Under the pieces are notes generated by a model. That model searched no databases, was not told the origin of the DNA, and saw only the letters and a program-made list of their open reading frames with translations. From DTKD01 sp050948905 (GTDB taxonomy: Bacteria > Armatimonadota > UBA5829): a DNA stretch of 64,000 nucleotides. Below, piece after piece: positions 54,301 through 63,341 of this stretch (the stretch's first letter is position 1; every line of letters begins with the position of its first letter). The stretch lies in NCBI GenBank assembly GCA_050948905.1, contig JBMNES010000001.1, positions 1 through 64,000 on the forward strand, given 5' to 3'. A program made the translations under genes and the position numbers.

Positions 54301-55647
54301 GCACTGGTGCAGCTTTAGGCTCGGACCGACCACGATAACCGATCTTCCCGAATAGTCGACACGTTTTCCGAGCAGGTTCTTTCTGAACCGACCCTCTTTG
54401 CCTTTGAGCATGTCAGACAGAGACTTCAGCGGCCTGTTGTTCGAACCGACCACCGGCCTGGTTCGTCTGCCGTTGTCAATCAACGCATCAACAGCTTCCT
54501 GCAGCAACCGCTTCTCGTGGTTGATAATAGACTCCGGCGCCCTGATCTCAGTGATCTTCTTAAGCCGGTTATTGCGATTGATGATTCTCCTGTAAAGGTC
54601 GTTTAGATCCGAAGTCGCGAACCTGCCGCCATCGAGCTGAACCATCGGTCGCAGCTCTGGAGATATAACCGGAATGCAGTCCAGAATCATCCACTCCGGC
54701 CGGCTCTTGGAGATGTGGAACGCCTCTACTATTTCCAGCCGCTTAATAGCCCTTGCTCTTTTGGGGCCAGTGGTCTGGGATATCTCTTTTCGCAGCTCAC
54801 GAGCCAGTTTGTCAAGGTCTATCTCGCTTAGAAGCTCCTTGATGGCCACTCCGCCCAATCCAGCCCTGAAGCAGTCGCGCAGGTCGATCTCGAATCTGCC
54901 AGCCAACACTTCCAGCAGGCGCTCAATGGCGCGATACTGGTCCTCAGTCACCAGTTCCTGTTTCTGCACCGTCTCCAAAAGTTTCAAAGAGTCGTGCAGT
55001 TCGTCGGTGAATGATACGGCGTCATGCTCTTCCTGCTTGATTATCTCGTTGAGCTTCTTCTCATGATCCTTGCGTCGCTTATCATCCCAGTCGACGCCTT
55101 CTTTTTCTTCCCTGGCGGCTTCAGCTCTGGCGTTCGCGATATTGGCATCGCGCGCGGATATCACGTCCTCAACAGCCGCTGCCACTGCCGTACGAATCTC
55201 TTCGAGGTGATCGTTGATCTTCGCCCGGTCTATATAAGTCACTATATAGGAGGCGAAGTAGAGCACCCGCTCTAACGGCCTCGGCGACATATTGAGCAGC
55301 AGCGCCATAGGGCTGGGAACGCCCTTCAAATACCAGATGTGGGAGACCGGCGCCGCGAGTTCGATGTGACCCATCCGCTCGCGCCTTACCTTGGATCGAG
55401 TAACCTCAACCCCGCACCGGTCGCACACAATACCCTTGAATTTGACCTTCTTGTAGCGCCCACAGTGGCACTCCCAGTCCTTGACCGGGCCGAATATTCT
55501 CTCACAAAACAGCCCGTCTCGCTCCGGTTTGAAGGTCCTATAGTTAATCGTCTCCGGCTTTTTTACCTCGCCGCAAGACCAGGAACGTATTTCGTCGGGA
55601 GAAGCGATCCCTATGCGAATTTTATCAAACGTACTAGAATCAGCCAT
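51364..55647 (-). CDS. rpoC: RNA polymerase beta' subunit
   Basis: This 1427-residue protein has the N-terminal zinc site (ECHCGRYKKVKFKGIVCDRC, about residues 58-77), the catalytic NADFDGDQMAVH (about residue 470), the trigger loop and bridge helix regions, and the second zinc site (CELRQGICSKCYG). The last 55 residues are extremely acidic (for example EPEELDDDLEDTDISDEADD). It forms the core polymerase with RpoB. Its ATG overlaps the rpoB stop by one base (TAATG), so translation is coupled. Confidence 0.98.
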   Translation of the reverse strand: MADSSTFDKIRIGIASPDEIRSWSCGEVKKPETINYRTFKPERDGLFCERIFGPVKDWECHCGRYKKVKFKGIVCDRCGVEVTRSKVRRERMGHIELAAPVSHIWYLKGVPSPMALLLNMSPRPLERVLYFASYIVTYIDRAKINDHLEEIRTAVAAAVEDVISARDANIANARAEAAREEKEGVDWDDKRRKDHEKKLNEIIKQEEHDAVSFTDELHDSLKLLETVQKQELVTEDQYRAIERLLEVLAGRFEIDLRDCFRAGLGGVAIKELLSEIDLDKLARELRKEISQTTGPKRARAIKRLEIVEAFHISKSRPEWMILDCIPVISPELRPMVQLDGGRFATSDLNDLYRRIINRNNRLKKITEIRAPESIINHEKRLLQEAVDALIDNGRRTRPVVGSNNRPLKSLSDMLKGKEGRFRKNLLGKRVDYSGRSVIVVGPSLKLHQCGLPREMALELFKPFVMKTLVEKKYTTNIKTAKRMIDRMRPEVWDALEEVISEHPVMLNRAPTLHRLGIQAFEPILVDGKAIRLHPLVCHAFNADFDGDQMAVHVPLSASAQAEARVLMLSTHNLFSPADGRPIVAPIQDIVLGSFFMTMKRGSLPEDFVPRVFSNEEDALLAYRSGALDLHEPVRVRLPKSPDSDELELREITVGRLLFNNVLPQNMRYIDKPIDKRAMSKLVSDCYELNGLERTVKLLDDIKEIGFRYSTFAGMTISMTDMDIRSRRDEIVEKTQEQVQAMNNRYVKGQITQAERKQQVQTLWTRAAEEVADSLLGGLEPFNPISIITTSGARGSTRQITQLSGMRGLMSDPFGNLIEDLPIKSNFHEGLNVLEYFISTHGARKGLADTALRTADAGYLTRRLVDVAQDVIVRGPDCGTANGIYVSAIEEDGSVIEDIGDRIRGRTALEDIYLPDQDEPLVLAGEMITDELASKIEAAGLARVGIRSPLTCELRQGICSKCYGRDMASGQLVESGTAVGIIAAQSIGEPGTQLTMRTFHTGGVAGKYLTGVADVKKKKQESLKDLHEDIRRGLVSIEEGVEGRERERTRAVQAVLKVLEDQVQGLLRVVELFEARKPKGQAIITEVAGEVTDIETTGLKRVVIHTEMPTFDTSMLAGEITVGDIINPKTGEVIFPDGTELTEKLARKIKDAGVQIVTLRKTHLVPYRGNLEVEVGQVVQAGDRLTEGPLDPHKVLELQGVRGVMEYLVREIQNVYKSQGVDINDKHVEVIVRQMLKKRKVVESGDSRFLPGMIVDKFDFDDENARVRGLGGTEATAEWVLLGITEASLATDSFLSAASFQKTTRVLTEAAVKGKRDNLVGLKENVIIGRLIPAGTGLPRFRQLEVTDQEGEIITTARELFRPTYEEEGEEDLLPDDFDLEALGVVDGTEEPEELDDDLEDTDISDEADDLVEDEDEAEEMEDELDEE

Positions 55648-58600
55648 TATTGGAGGTCCTCCCTTAATTCCAGCGTCCTCTTGCGACGTTGACCCGAAAT
55701 CATTCCATCGTGTCCATCATACATTTCGTCTTCAGTATCCTTAAGGTCAATTACCCTGTCCCGATCGTCCTCTACGGTTACTTTAAGCCCCAGACTCTGA
55801 AGCTCATTGATCAGAATCTTGAACGACTCCGGCACACCCGGTTCGAGTATGCTCTCGCCCTTGACGATAGACTCATAAGTCTTGACTCGTCCTTGCACGT
55901 CGTCGCTCTTGATTGTCAGTATCTCCTGCAGGGTGTAGGCAGCGCCATACGCTTCCAGCGCCCACACTTCCATCTCACCAAACCGCTGTCCTCCGAATTG
56001 CGCCTTGCCACCGAGAGGCTGTTGCGTAACCAGAGAGTAAGGGCCAGTTGATCGAGCGTGAATCTTGTCTTCGACAAGGTGCGCCAACTTCAGCATATAG
56101 ATATAACCTACCGCCACATCCTGGCTGTATTTCTGGCCGGTTCGCCCGTCATAAAGCGAACACTTGCCCGTGTTTTCATTGTAGCCCAGTCTTCTTTGAG
56201 CATTCTCCTCAAAGCGTGCGATAAGGGCATCGTAGTCATACTCCGCCGCGACCTTCTTGCCGGCAAACGGTATCTGGACAGAATCCGGATCGAGTTCGGT
56301 CGATTCGACCTCCTCTTCGCCATATTCATTATCCAGCGCGCGCATAGCCTCAATTTGAATCCTGATTTTCTCAGAATAGGCCTCTCTCACCGCATCCGGA
56401 TCGTCGACTGCAGGCGGTCCGCCCAGCTTCGAGCTTAGAATCTCCAACTCGGCCGCATCCAGAGCCTTGATGCAGTCGCGCAGAGCCTGAATCGATTCCT
56501 CATACAAGCCCTGAATCGGCTCGATGGCCGCTTTCATCTCGTCTCGATCAGCCTCGCTCAGCTTGGCCAGTATGTGTCGCAACACCGACTCCACTTTACG
56601 CTCACTCGGAAGTTTGGCTTCCAATCCAAGCTCGGCGGCATATTGCCTTACAGCCTCAATTCTCATCTTCCAAACGAAAATATTGAGGTCTGCGAGAATC
56701 TCCGATTCCGTCGCGCCCTGGAATATCGGGTTGCGGAAGGCACAGTCGAGCCCCTTAGCGGCAAGTCCCTGGTGGGTTTCCAGAATCTGGCCGATGTTCA
56801 TACGGCTGGGAACCCCCAGCGGGTTCAGTACGATGTCGATCGGCGTGCCATCCGGCAGATAAGGCATATCCTCCTCAGGCAGAATCCTGGAGATGACGCC
56901 CTTGTTTCCGTGGCGGCCCGCCATCTTGTCGCCTTCCATAACCTTGCGCTTCTGGGCGATATAGACCCTGACCAACTGGTTTACGCCAGCGTTAAGTTCA
57001 TCGCCAGGCTCCCGCTCCAGCTCGCCGTCACATCGCTCGCAGAACAGGCGCTCCGGCTTCTTGGAGAAGTCGAAAATCGCCTCGCATTTGCTGCACTTGT
57101 ATTTGAACCTGGAAAACACCTTGACGTCGACCACAGTCCCGCTTTCGCCGTGCGGAACCCGCAGCGATACGTCACGTGTCTCCTCGGCCTTCTTACCAAA
57201 GATAGCAATAATCAGCTTCTCTTCAGCAGTCAACTCGCCCTGGCCCTTAGGCGCGACCTTTCCGACCAGGATGTCCTCCGGCCTCACCGATGCGCCCACC
57301 CGGACAATTCCGTTGGAATCCAGGTCCTTTAGCACATCGTCGCCGACGTTAGGAATATCTGGAGTGATTTCCTCAGGGCCAAGCTTTGTGTCCCTGGCCT
57401 CGGTTTCGTACTTTTCGATATGAATCGACGTGAATGTATCGTCTTTGACCAGCCTCTGCGAAAGCAGCACTGCGTCTTCGTAGTTATAGCCATTCCACGG
57501 CATAAACGCGACCAGAATGTTCTGGCCCAGCGCCAGCTGTCCATCGGCAGTACAAGGTCCATCAGCAATGATGTCCCCTGCCCTGACACGCTTGCCGAGC
57601 TTTACTATAGGCTTCTGAGTGATGCAGGTGGCCTGATTCGAGCGAAGCAAATTGACAAGATTGTAAGTGTCAATCGTGCCATCTTCAGCCTCTATCAGAA
57701 TCTGCTCAGCCGTTGTTCTGCGAACAATACCTGATCGCTTCGCAACTACAACAGCACCGGAGTCACGTGCCGCCCTCTCCTCTATGCCAGTTTTGACCAA
57801 CGGCGCATCTCCGCGCAGCAATGGCACCGCCTGGCGCTGCATGTTCGATCCCATAAGCGCCCTGTTTGCGTCGTCGTTTTCGAGGAACGGAATAAGCGCC
57901 GTAGCCACAGACATAATCTGCATCGGCGAAACGTCCAGATAAGTCACCTTATTAGAAGGCACTTCCGGGTAAGTGTTCTCATGTCGAACAACTACCGTCG
58001 CCGAGGTGAACTCACCGGTCTCAGGGTCGATTGGAGTGTTGGCCGGAGCGATATACTCCTGGCTCTCCTCGTCGGCGGACATATAGACTATCTCGTCGGT
58101 CACCTTGCCGTTTCTGACCACCCTGTAAGGGCTTCGCAAGAAGCCATAGTCGTCGATTCTGGCGTGAATGGCCATAGAACCGATCAATCCGATGTTCGGA
58201 CCTTCAGGGGTCTCAATCGGACAGATTCTACCGTAGTGCGAGTGGTGTACGTCGCGTACTTCCAACTTCGCGCTCTGCCTGCTCAAACCACCAGGACCGA
58301 GGGCAGAAAGCCTGCGCTTGTGGGTAAGCTCTGCAAGCGGGTTAGTCTGATCCATAAACTGAGACAACTGGCTGGAACCAAAGAAGCTCTTGATGCTTGC
58401 CGAGATCGGCTTCACAGACAGAATTAACTGCGGAATCACGTTCTCCGGGTCAAGACTGGTCATTCGCTCCTTGGCGACTTTTTCCATTCGCAAGAAGCCC
58501 ATTCTAAGCTGATCCTGCAAAAGTTCACCGACCGAGCGGATCCTCTTGTTTTCCAGATGGTCGATGTCGTCCGTGGAACACGCGATCAGCCTGAGCGCCG

Positions 58601-60140
58601 TCTCAGCGTAAAGCCCTGCCGGGCTATCTGAGATCAGCCTTTCGCCATTGCGAATAAGGCCAAGCAGCTTTTTGGTCTCCTTGAATCTGGTCTCGGTGAA
58701 TATGTCACCAAGCTGCACATTGCGCAGCGCTTCCAGATTTTCTTTATAGCCGAACACCTTGCCGCCCGGCTCCAGATCTTCTTTGGAGGCCTCTGCCTCA
58801 GCAGCCTTTACAGCCTCTTCGAGTTCAGGCAGCCTCTTTCGCAGGTTGGCCGAGTTCAAGTGGGCAACCAAAAATCCCGATTCAGAGAGTCCGATTATAT
58901 ATTGAATGATCTTCAGAATATCTTCGCGAGTGACCGAGCCCACGCTCTCCGGAAGGTTAAGCCCCAATTTCTTATTGAGCTTATATCGCCCCACCCTCGC
59001 CAAATCGTAGCGACGGGTATCGAAGAAGTAGGAATGAACCAGGCTTCGCGCGCTCTCACGCGTCGCCGGATCGCCAGGCCTGATTCGATGGTAGATATCG
59101 ATTAAGGCCTCTTCCATATCATGAGTAGGGTCCTGTTCGAGCGTCGCGTCTACATATCGGTTGACCACATATACATCAAGAGACGGCAGTTTCATCTTCT
59201 CGATCTTTTTAGCAGCCTCTTCACCGATCTTTTCGCCGGCCTTGACCAGCACCTTTGTGCCGTTCATAATGTCATCAACAGGCCGCAGCCCGCGGACTCC
59301 CGCCGCAGAGGTATCCTTGCAGGTCTCTTTGGTACTAAAGAGTTCGAGAATCTCAAGTGTTGTCGAGCAGGGATGCCCGTCCATCTGCACTTCGATGCCG
59401 TTGATACGCTGTGTGCGCATCTTCTTTGCGATCTTCTCGTCTATAACAGTGCCAAGGTCGTATAGCACCTCTCCGGTCTCTGCGTCGACCACGTCATTGG
59501 CCAGAACGCGTCCCAGGCATTCTGCCGGGTTCAGAACCTCAGAGTTCGGAGACGCCGCCTCAAAGACGTTGAGCGCCCTGAGCAGGGTGGTCAACGGAAA
59601 TTTCTTCGTTTGGGCTACGCGAACGCTGATTACATCGTTAGCATCGGTTTCAATATCGATCCAGGCGCCCGGGCTTGGAATGATTGTAGCAAAATAGAGC
59701 ACTCGACCAGAGAAGTCGAGATTATCCTTAAAATATACTCCAGGTGAGCGAGCAAGCTGGCTTACAACGACGCGCTCCGCTCCGTTGATGACGAATGTGC
59801 CCTTATCGGTCATAAGCGGAAGGTCGCCAAGATAGACCTCCGATTCAATGACCTCTCTATCCGTGGCTGTAAGCCGAACACGTACTTTGATCGGCGCCTC
59901 GAATGTGGTCATATCTCGATAGCGGCACTCTTCAACAGAGTATTTCGGATCGCCAAGGTTATAATCCAGCAGTTCTAACGATAGTTTGCCGGTAAAGTCG
60001 TTAATGGGAGAAAAGCTGCGAAACAGCTCTCTCAGCCCCTCTCTGAGAAACCACTCGTATGAGTTGAGCTGAATTTCGACCAGATTCGGAAGGTCGATAA
60101 CCTCAGGGGTGCGCTTAGTGCGGTGCTGGATTTCCTTCAT
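55647..60140 (-). CDS. rpoB: RNA polymerase beta subunit, with lineage-specific insertions
   Basis: This 1497-residue protein is RpoB but is longer than the usual 1100-1350. The rifampicin-pocket region FGSSQLSQFMDQTNPLAELT followed by HKRRLSALGPGG has wild-type, drug-sensitive residues. Three parts look inserted: about 110 residues before DDIDHLENKRIRSVGE; a 35-residue module with two CxxC pairs (KCSKCEAIF and LFCERCDGEL, 57,020-57,110), probably a zinc ribbon; and about 150 residues before KCSLYDGRTGQ. It is preceded by rplL and a hairpin, and is followed immediately by rpoC. Confidence 0.98.
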   Translation of the reverse strand: MKEIQHRTKRTPEVIDLPNLVEIQLNSYEWFLREGLRELFRSFSPINDFTGKLSLELLDYNLGDPKYSVEECRYRDMTTFEAPIKVRVRLTATDREVIESEVYLGDLPLMTDKGTFVINGAERVVVSQLARSPGVYFKDNLDFSGRVLYFATIIPSPGAWIDIETDANDVISVRVAQTKKFPLTTLLRALNVFEAASPNSEVLNPAECLGRVLANDVVDAETGEVLYDLGTVIDEKIAKKMRTQRINGIEVQMDGHPCSTTLEILELFSTKETCKDTSAAGVRGLRPVDDIMNGTKVLVKAGEKIGEEAAKKIEKMKLPSLDVYVVNRYVDATLEQDPTHDMEEALIDIYHRIRPGDPATRESARSLVHSYFFDTRRYDLARVGRYKLNKKLGLNLPESVGSVTREDILKIIQYIIGLSESGFLVAHLNSANLRKRLPELEEAVKAAEAEASKEDLEPGGKVFGYKENLEALRNVQLGDIFTETRFKETKKLLGLIRNGERLISDSPAGLYAETALRLIACSTDDIDHLENKRIRSVGELLQDQLRMGFLRMEKVAKERMTSLDPENVIPQLILSVKPISASIKSFFGSSQLSQFMDQTNPLAELTHKRRLSALGPGGLSRQSAKLEVRDVHHSHYGRICPIETPEGPNIGLIGSMAIHARIDDYGFLRSPYRVVRNGKVTDEIVYMSADEESQEYIAPANTPIDPETGEFTSATVVVRHENTYPEVPSNKVTYLDVSPMQIMSVATALIPFLENDDANRALMGSNMQRQAVPLLRGDAPLVKTGIEERAARDSGAVVVAKRSGIVRRTTAEQILIEAEDGTIDTYNLVNLLRSNQATCITQKPIVKLGKRVRAGDIIADGPCTADGQLALGQNILVAFMPWNGYNYEDAVLLSQRLVKDDTFTSIHIEKYETEARDTKLGPEEITPDIPNVGDDVLKDLDSNGIVRVGASVRPEDILVGKVAPKGQGELTAEEKLIIAIFGKKAEETRDVSLRVPHGESGTVVDVKVFSRFKYKCSKCEAIFDFSKKPERLFCERCDGELEREPGDELNAGVNQLVRVYIAQKRKVMEGDKMAGRHGNKGVISRILPEEDMPYLPDGTPIDIVLNPLGVPSRMNIGQILETHQGLAAKGLDCAFRNPIFQGATESEILADLNIFVWKMRIEAVRQYAAELGLEAKLPSERKVESVLRHILAKLSEADRDEMKAAIEPIQGLYEESIQALRDCIKALDAAELEILSSKLGGPPAVDDPDAVREAYSEKIRIQIEAMRALDNEYGEEEVESTELDPDSVQIPFAGKKVAAEYDYDALIARFEENAQRRLGYNENTGKCSLYDGRTGQKYSQDVAVGYIYMLKLAHLVEDKIHARSTGPYSLVTQQPLGGKAQFGGQRFGEMEVWALEAYGAAYTLQEILTIKSDDVQGRVKTYESIVKGESILEPGVPESFKILINELQSLGLKVTVEDDRDRVIDLKDTEDEMYDGHDGMISGQRRKRTLELREDLQ

Positions 60141-60243
60141 CTAGCCCTCCTGATTGTTTAAACACGCAAGAAATTATTATATCAGAACGATTGAGACCGG
60201 TCAACTTTTTTGAGAAAATTCGCCGGAAGTACGTACACAAGGT

Positions 60244-60275
60244 CTGGGCACGATCGCCACAGCGACCGCACCCAG
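60244..60275 (-). promoter_or_regulatory. Hairpin between rplL and rpoB
   Basis: CTGGG and CCCAG flank an inner GTCGC/GCGAT pairing in the 159-bp gap between rplL and rpoB. In other bacteria this gap carries a partial attenuator or RNase III site that sets the ratio of ribosomal protein to polymerase mRNA. There is no adjacent U run, so a processing site is as likely as a terminator. Confidence 0.4.
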
Positions 60276-60299
60276 AGCCAAATCAACACGCCCAGGTAA

Positions 60300-60680
60300 C
60301 TACTTAACCTCGACAGTAGCTCCCGCAGCTTCGAGTTCCGCCTTGATCTTTTCGGCGTCTTCCTTGCTTGCGCCCTCTTTAACCGGGCTCGGCGCGCCGT
60401 CAACAAGGTCCTTGGCTTCCTTGAGGCCAAGGTTGGTCAACTGGCGGACGACCTTGATGACCTGAATCTTCTCACCGCCGGCAGCAGTAAGAATAACGTC
60501 GAAGGATGTCTTCTCCTCGGCTTCCTCAGCAGCAGCCGGGGCACCCGCAACGCCAGCAGCCGGAGCAGCCATCGCCATCGCGGAAACGCCAAACTCCTCC
60601 TGCAGAGCCTTAACGAAGTCGTTCAGCTCCAGGACGGTCATGTTCTTCACTGTCTCAATCAATTCAGGTATGTTAGCCAT
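60300..60680 (-). CDS. rplL: Ribosomal protein bL12 (L7/L12)
   Basis: This 126-residue protein has the N-terminal dimerisation helix (LIETVKNMTVLELNDFVKAL), an alanine-rich hinge (AAPAAGVAGAPAAAEEAEE) and the C-terminal factor-binding domain (KIQVIKVVRQLTNLGLKEAK). It forms the stalk that recruits translation GTPases. It follows rplJ by 50 bp, in the conserved order. Confidence 0.98.
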   Translation of the reverse strand: MANIPELIETVKNMTVLELNDFVKALQEEFGVSAMAMAAPAAGVAGAPAAAEEAEEKTSFDVILTAAGGEKIQVIKVVRQLTNLGLKEAKDLVDGAPSPVKEGASKEDAEKIKAELEAAGATVEVK

Positions 60681-60730
60681 TTTATATTTTGCACCCTTTC
60701 GTTTCGGTTATCCAATTTGTAGATTGCGTG

Positions 60731-61264
60731 TTATGCGGTCTTCTGATCTGCTACAGCCTGCAGCGTGAATACGAGTTGTCCTATCATCTGCTGCATAGTG
60801 CCGACCAATCCGCTAATTGGGCTTTGCAGCCCGCCCACTACCATAGCATAGAGCTGCTGCTTGCCAGGAATCTTTGCCAATTCGCTAACCTGCGCGGCAG
60901 AGAGTAGATGCCCATCGACAATACCAGCCTTAACCTTGATTGCGGTTGGGCCTTTGGTAAATTCCTGCAGTGCTTTTGCGGCTGCTACAGGATCCTCGAG
61001 CGTATGAGCCATAGCAGTCGGGCCAACCAACCCTTCGGTCAGTTTTTCGGCCTCCAAACCTTTGGCCGCCAATTCGAAGAGACTGTTTTTGACGATTCGA
61101 TATCCGCTCGCAGATTCTCGAAGCTTGCGTCTGATCGCACTGACGCCCTTTGCATTCAGCCCCTGATAGTCTGTGAGAAAAATCGCCGATTCGCTCAAAA
61201 TCTCTCTAAGCTCAGCTACTGTCTCAACCTTGTCTGCTCTCGGTTCCCGTTCAAAATTCGGCAA
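60731..61264 (-). CDS. rplJ: Ribosomal protein uL10
   Basis: This 177-residue protein shows the uL10 pattern, with FLTDYQGLNAKGVSAIRRKL near the N-terminus and IKVKAGIVDGHLLSAAQVSE later. It anchors the L12 stalk on 23S rRNA and represses its own mRNA by binding the leader. It starts with TTG, a few bases after AAAGGAGG. A terminator-like hairpin with a T run lies just upstream, fitting leader-based control. Confidence 0.97.
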   Translation of the reverse strand: MPNFEREPRADKVETVAELREILSESAIFLTDYQGLNAKGVSAIRRKLRESASGYRIVKNSLFELAAKGLEAEKLTEGLVGPTAMAHTLEDPVAAAKALQEFTKGPTAIKVKAGIVDGHLLSAAQVSELAKIPGKQQLYAMVVGGLQSPISGLVGTMQQMIGQLVFTLQAVADQKTA

Positions 61265-61478
61265 TGTGTTTCACCTCCTTTCGTTGTATGTGCCGCCAAA
61301 AAAAGGCTGTCGTGTAGACAGCCCTGCTCCATCGCTATCGACTCGCTGATGCTCAGCGGATCGGATAACCGGGCCTCGGTCGGCGCTTCCTACGAAGCAT
61401 TAAACCAATTTGGTACCCACTGTCTACGGCACTTGTATTAAATTGAATCACAAGCCCCGACGCTGCGGGGCATTATTG
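61265..61478 (-). ncRNA. L10 leader with attenuator
   Basis: The 214-bp gap between rplA and rplJ is where L10 (or the L10-L12 complex) binds the mRNA leader. On the minus strand GGCTGTC-5 nt-GACAGCC is followed by seven T (61298-61323), a Rho-independent terminator-like attenuator about 35 nt before rplJ. The upstream part is rich in short stems. I infer the regulation from position and structure. Confidence 0.7.
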
Positions 61479-62186
61479 TTACTTAGTCAAACGCGCGGCT
61501 TCTGTAGTGTCGATACCAACGCCAGGTCCCATAGTCGAACTGACAACGATCTTTCTGAGATAGCGCCCCTTTGCCGACGGCGGCTTGGCCTTCACCAACG
61601 CATCAACCAACGCCCCAAGGTTTTCAGTCAACTGCTCTGCGGTGAAAGAAACTTTACCGATCGGACAGTGAACGATGCCCTCTTTTTCTACTCGATATTC
61701 AACACGCGACGCAGTCTTGATTTCCTTAACCACGTTGCCAATCTGAGCAACCGGAGCAACAGTGCCGGCCTTTTTAGAAGGCATTCTGGCTCGAAGTATG
61801 CTTCCAAGCCTGCCGACCATACCCATCACATCGTCAGTCGCCAACAGGACTTCAAAGTCCATCCATCCACCCTGAATATCCTTAACCAGATCATCGCTGC
61901 CGACCCTGTCAGCGCCAGCGGCTTCGGCGGCCGCTACACCGTCGCCTTGAGTAATAACAGCAACTTTTCGCACCTTTCCAGTGCCGTGCGGCAATGAGGT
62001 GTTTCCTCGAACCATCTGGTCGCCATGTCTGGGATCAACTCCGAGCTGGAAAGCAACGTCAACTGTCTCATCGAACTTCGCGCTGGCCGCGCTTTTAACA
62101 AGCTCCAACGCTTCCTGGGGTGACTTTACTTCGCCGTCGCCAACGGTCTTTGCGGCTTCGACGTATCTCTTTCCTCTTTGCGGCAT
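61479..62186 (-). CDS. rplA: Ribosomal protein uL1
   Basis: This 235-residue protein has the uL1 core, with FDETVDVAFQLGVDPRHGDQ then VRGNTSLPHGTGK near residue 60, and SSTMGPGVGIDTTEA at the end. It binds 23S rRNA at the L1 stalk and can repress the rplK-rplA message. It lies 75 bp after rplK, and the start is well placed against the conserved N-terminus PQRGKRYVEA. Confidence 0.98.
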   Translation of the reverse strand: MPQRGKRYVEAAKTVGDGEVKSPQEALELVKSAASAKFDETVDVAFQLGVDPRHGDQMVRGNTSLPHGTGKVRKVAVITQGDGVAAAEAAGADRVGSDDLVKDIQGGWMDFEVLLATDDVMGMVGRLGSILRARMPSKKAGTVAPVAQIGNVVKEIKTASRVEYRVEKEGIVHCPIGKVSFTAEQLTENLGALVDALVKAKPPSAKGRYLRKIVVSSTMGPGVGIDTTEAARLTK

Positions 62187-62261
62187 AATAGCCCTCCGAT
62201 TATTTCTACGCAGGTCCCATATCAGGGATAGTGGCTCTCGCCTGCCGCCTGCGCTAATATT

Positions 62262-62684
62262 TTAATCTACTACTTCAATTCCCGATGATCTCGCAGTCCC
62301 CTCGATCTCACGCATAGCCTGCTCGATGGTGTTTGCGTTCAGGTCCGGCATTTTGGTAGTTGCGATTTGTCTAACCTGATCTCTGGTGACCTTTCCGACT
62401 TTATTTCGGTTCGGCTCCCCAGAGGCAGTGTCAATCCCAGCCGCCTTTTTCAGCAATTCAGCAGCCGGCGGTGTCTTGAGTACAAAAGTAAACGTCCGAT
62501 CTTCGTAGATCGTTACTTCGACAGGGATCACACTTCCGGCCTGATCGGCTGTCTTCTCGTTATAGGACTTCACAAACTCCATAACGTTGATATACTGGCT
62601 CAACGCAGGCCCAACGGGCGGAGCAGGAGTCGCTTTTCCGGCATTGATCTGCAATTTGACCAACGCCAGCACTTTTTTCGCCAT
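62262..62684 (-). CDS. rplK: Ribosomal protein uL11
   Basis: This protein of about 140 residues begins MAKKVLALVKLQINAGKATP, followed by APPVGPALSQYINVMEFVK, the invariant uL11 N-terminus, and ends with the rRNA-binding domain. It binds the GTPase-associated centre of 23S rRNA with uL10. AAGGAG lies 6 nt before the ATG at 62684; the frame is open 5 codons further. It is the first ribosomal protein gene after nusG. Confidence 0.98.
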   Translation of the reverse strand: MAKKVLALVKLQINAGKATPAPPVGPALSQYINVMEFVKSYNEKTADQAGSVIPVEVTIYEDRTFTFVLKTPPAAELLKKAAGIDTASGEPNRNKVGKVTRDQVRQIATTKMPDLNANTIEQAMREIEGTARSSGIEVVD

Positions 62685-62808
62685 CCGAATCTCCTTCAAA
62701 GACAGAGGTCAGACGCCCAACCTCAATTTCGTCGCTAGTGGCGAGCCGATAGGCTCAAACCTGATTCCCATTATCACCGGCGACCACACTTTATGCGCGA
62801 GTCGCCGT

Positions 62809-63336
62809 TTATATTCTCTCCACCTGTGCAAAATCCAGTTCGACAGGGGTATCTCTACCGAAGAGGCTTATCAGCACCCTCAGTTTTTCTCTTTCGACGT
62901 TTACTTCTTCAATCTTGCCGGTAAAGTCCGTGAACGGCCCTGAGTTGACCCTTACGATCTCGTCCTTCGACCATTTGACCTTCGGCCGTCTATCCGGCGC
63001 TTCAATTGCGTCCAGAATCCTCTGAATTTCTCGATCCTGCAACGGAACCGGTCTGTGGCCAGAGCTGACAAATCCGGTAACGCCAGTCGTGCTCTTGACC
63101 AGATACCAGGTTTGGTCATCCAGGATCATTTCCACGAGCACATATCCAGGGAAGACCTTTCTTTGGACTTCATGTTTTTTGCCGTTTCTAGTCCTATACT
63201 CAGCCTCGGTCGGCACCAGAATCCTAAAGACCCTGTCTTTAAGGTTCATTGATTCCGCCCGGCGCTCGATGTTGGTCTTAACCTTGTTCTCGTGCCCGGA
63301 ATATGTATGTACCGCGTACCACTGTTTCTCAGCCAT
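62809..63336 (-). CDS. nusG: Transcription antitermination factor NusG
   Basis: This 175-residue protein has the NGN domain (KQWYAVHTYSGHENKVKTNI, then VFPGYVLVEMILDDQTWYLV) and a C-terminal KOW domain (VRVNSGPFTDFTGKIEEVNV). It binds polymerase and modulates elongation and coupling to ribosomes. It starts 5 bp after secE stops, in the usual order. The 125-bp gap to rplK may hold a ribosomal-operon leader. Confidence 0.98.
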   Translation of the reverse strand: MAEKQWYAVHTYSGHENKVKTNIERRAESMNLKDRVFRILVPTEAEYRTRNGKKHEVQRKVFPGYVLVEMILDDQTWYLVKSTTGVTGFVSSGHRPVPLQDREIQRILDAIEAPDRRPKVKWSKDEIVRVNSGPFTDFTGKIEEVNVEREKLRVLISLFGRDTPVELDFAQVERI

Positions 63337-63341
63337 TTAGA

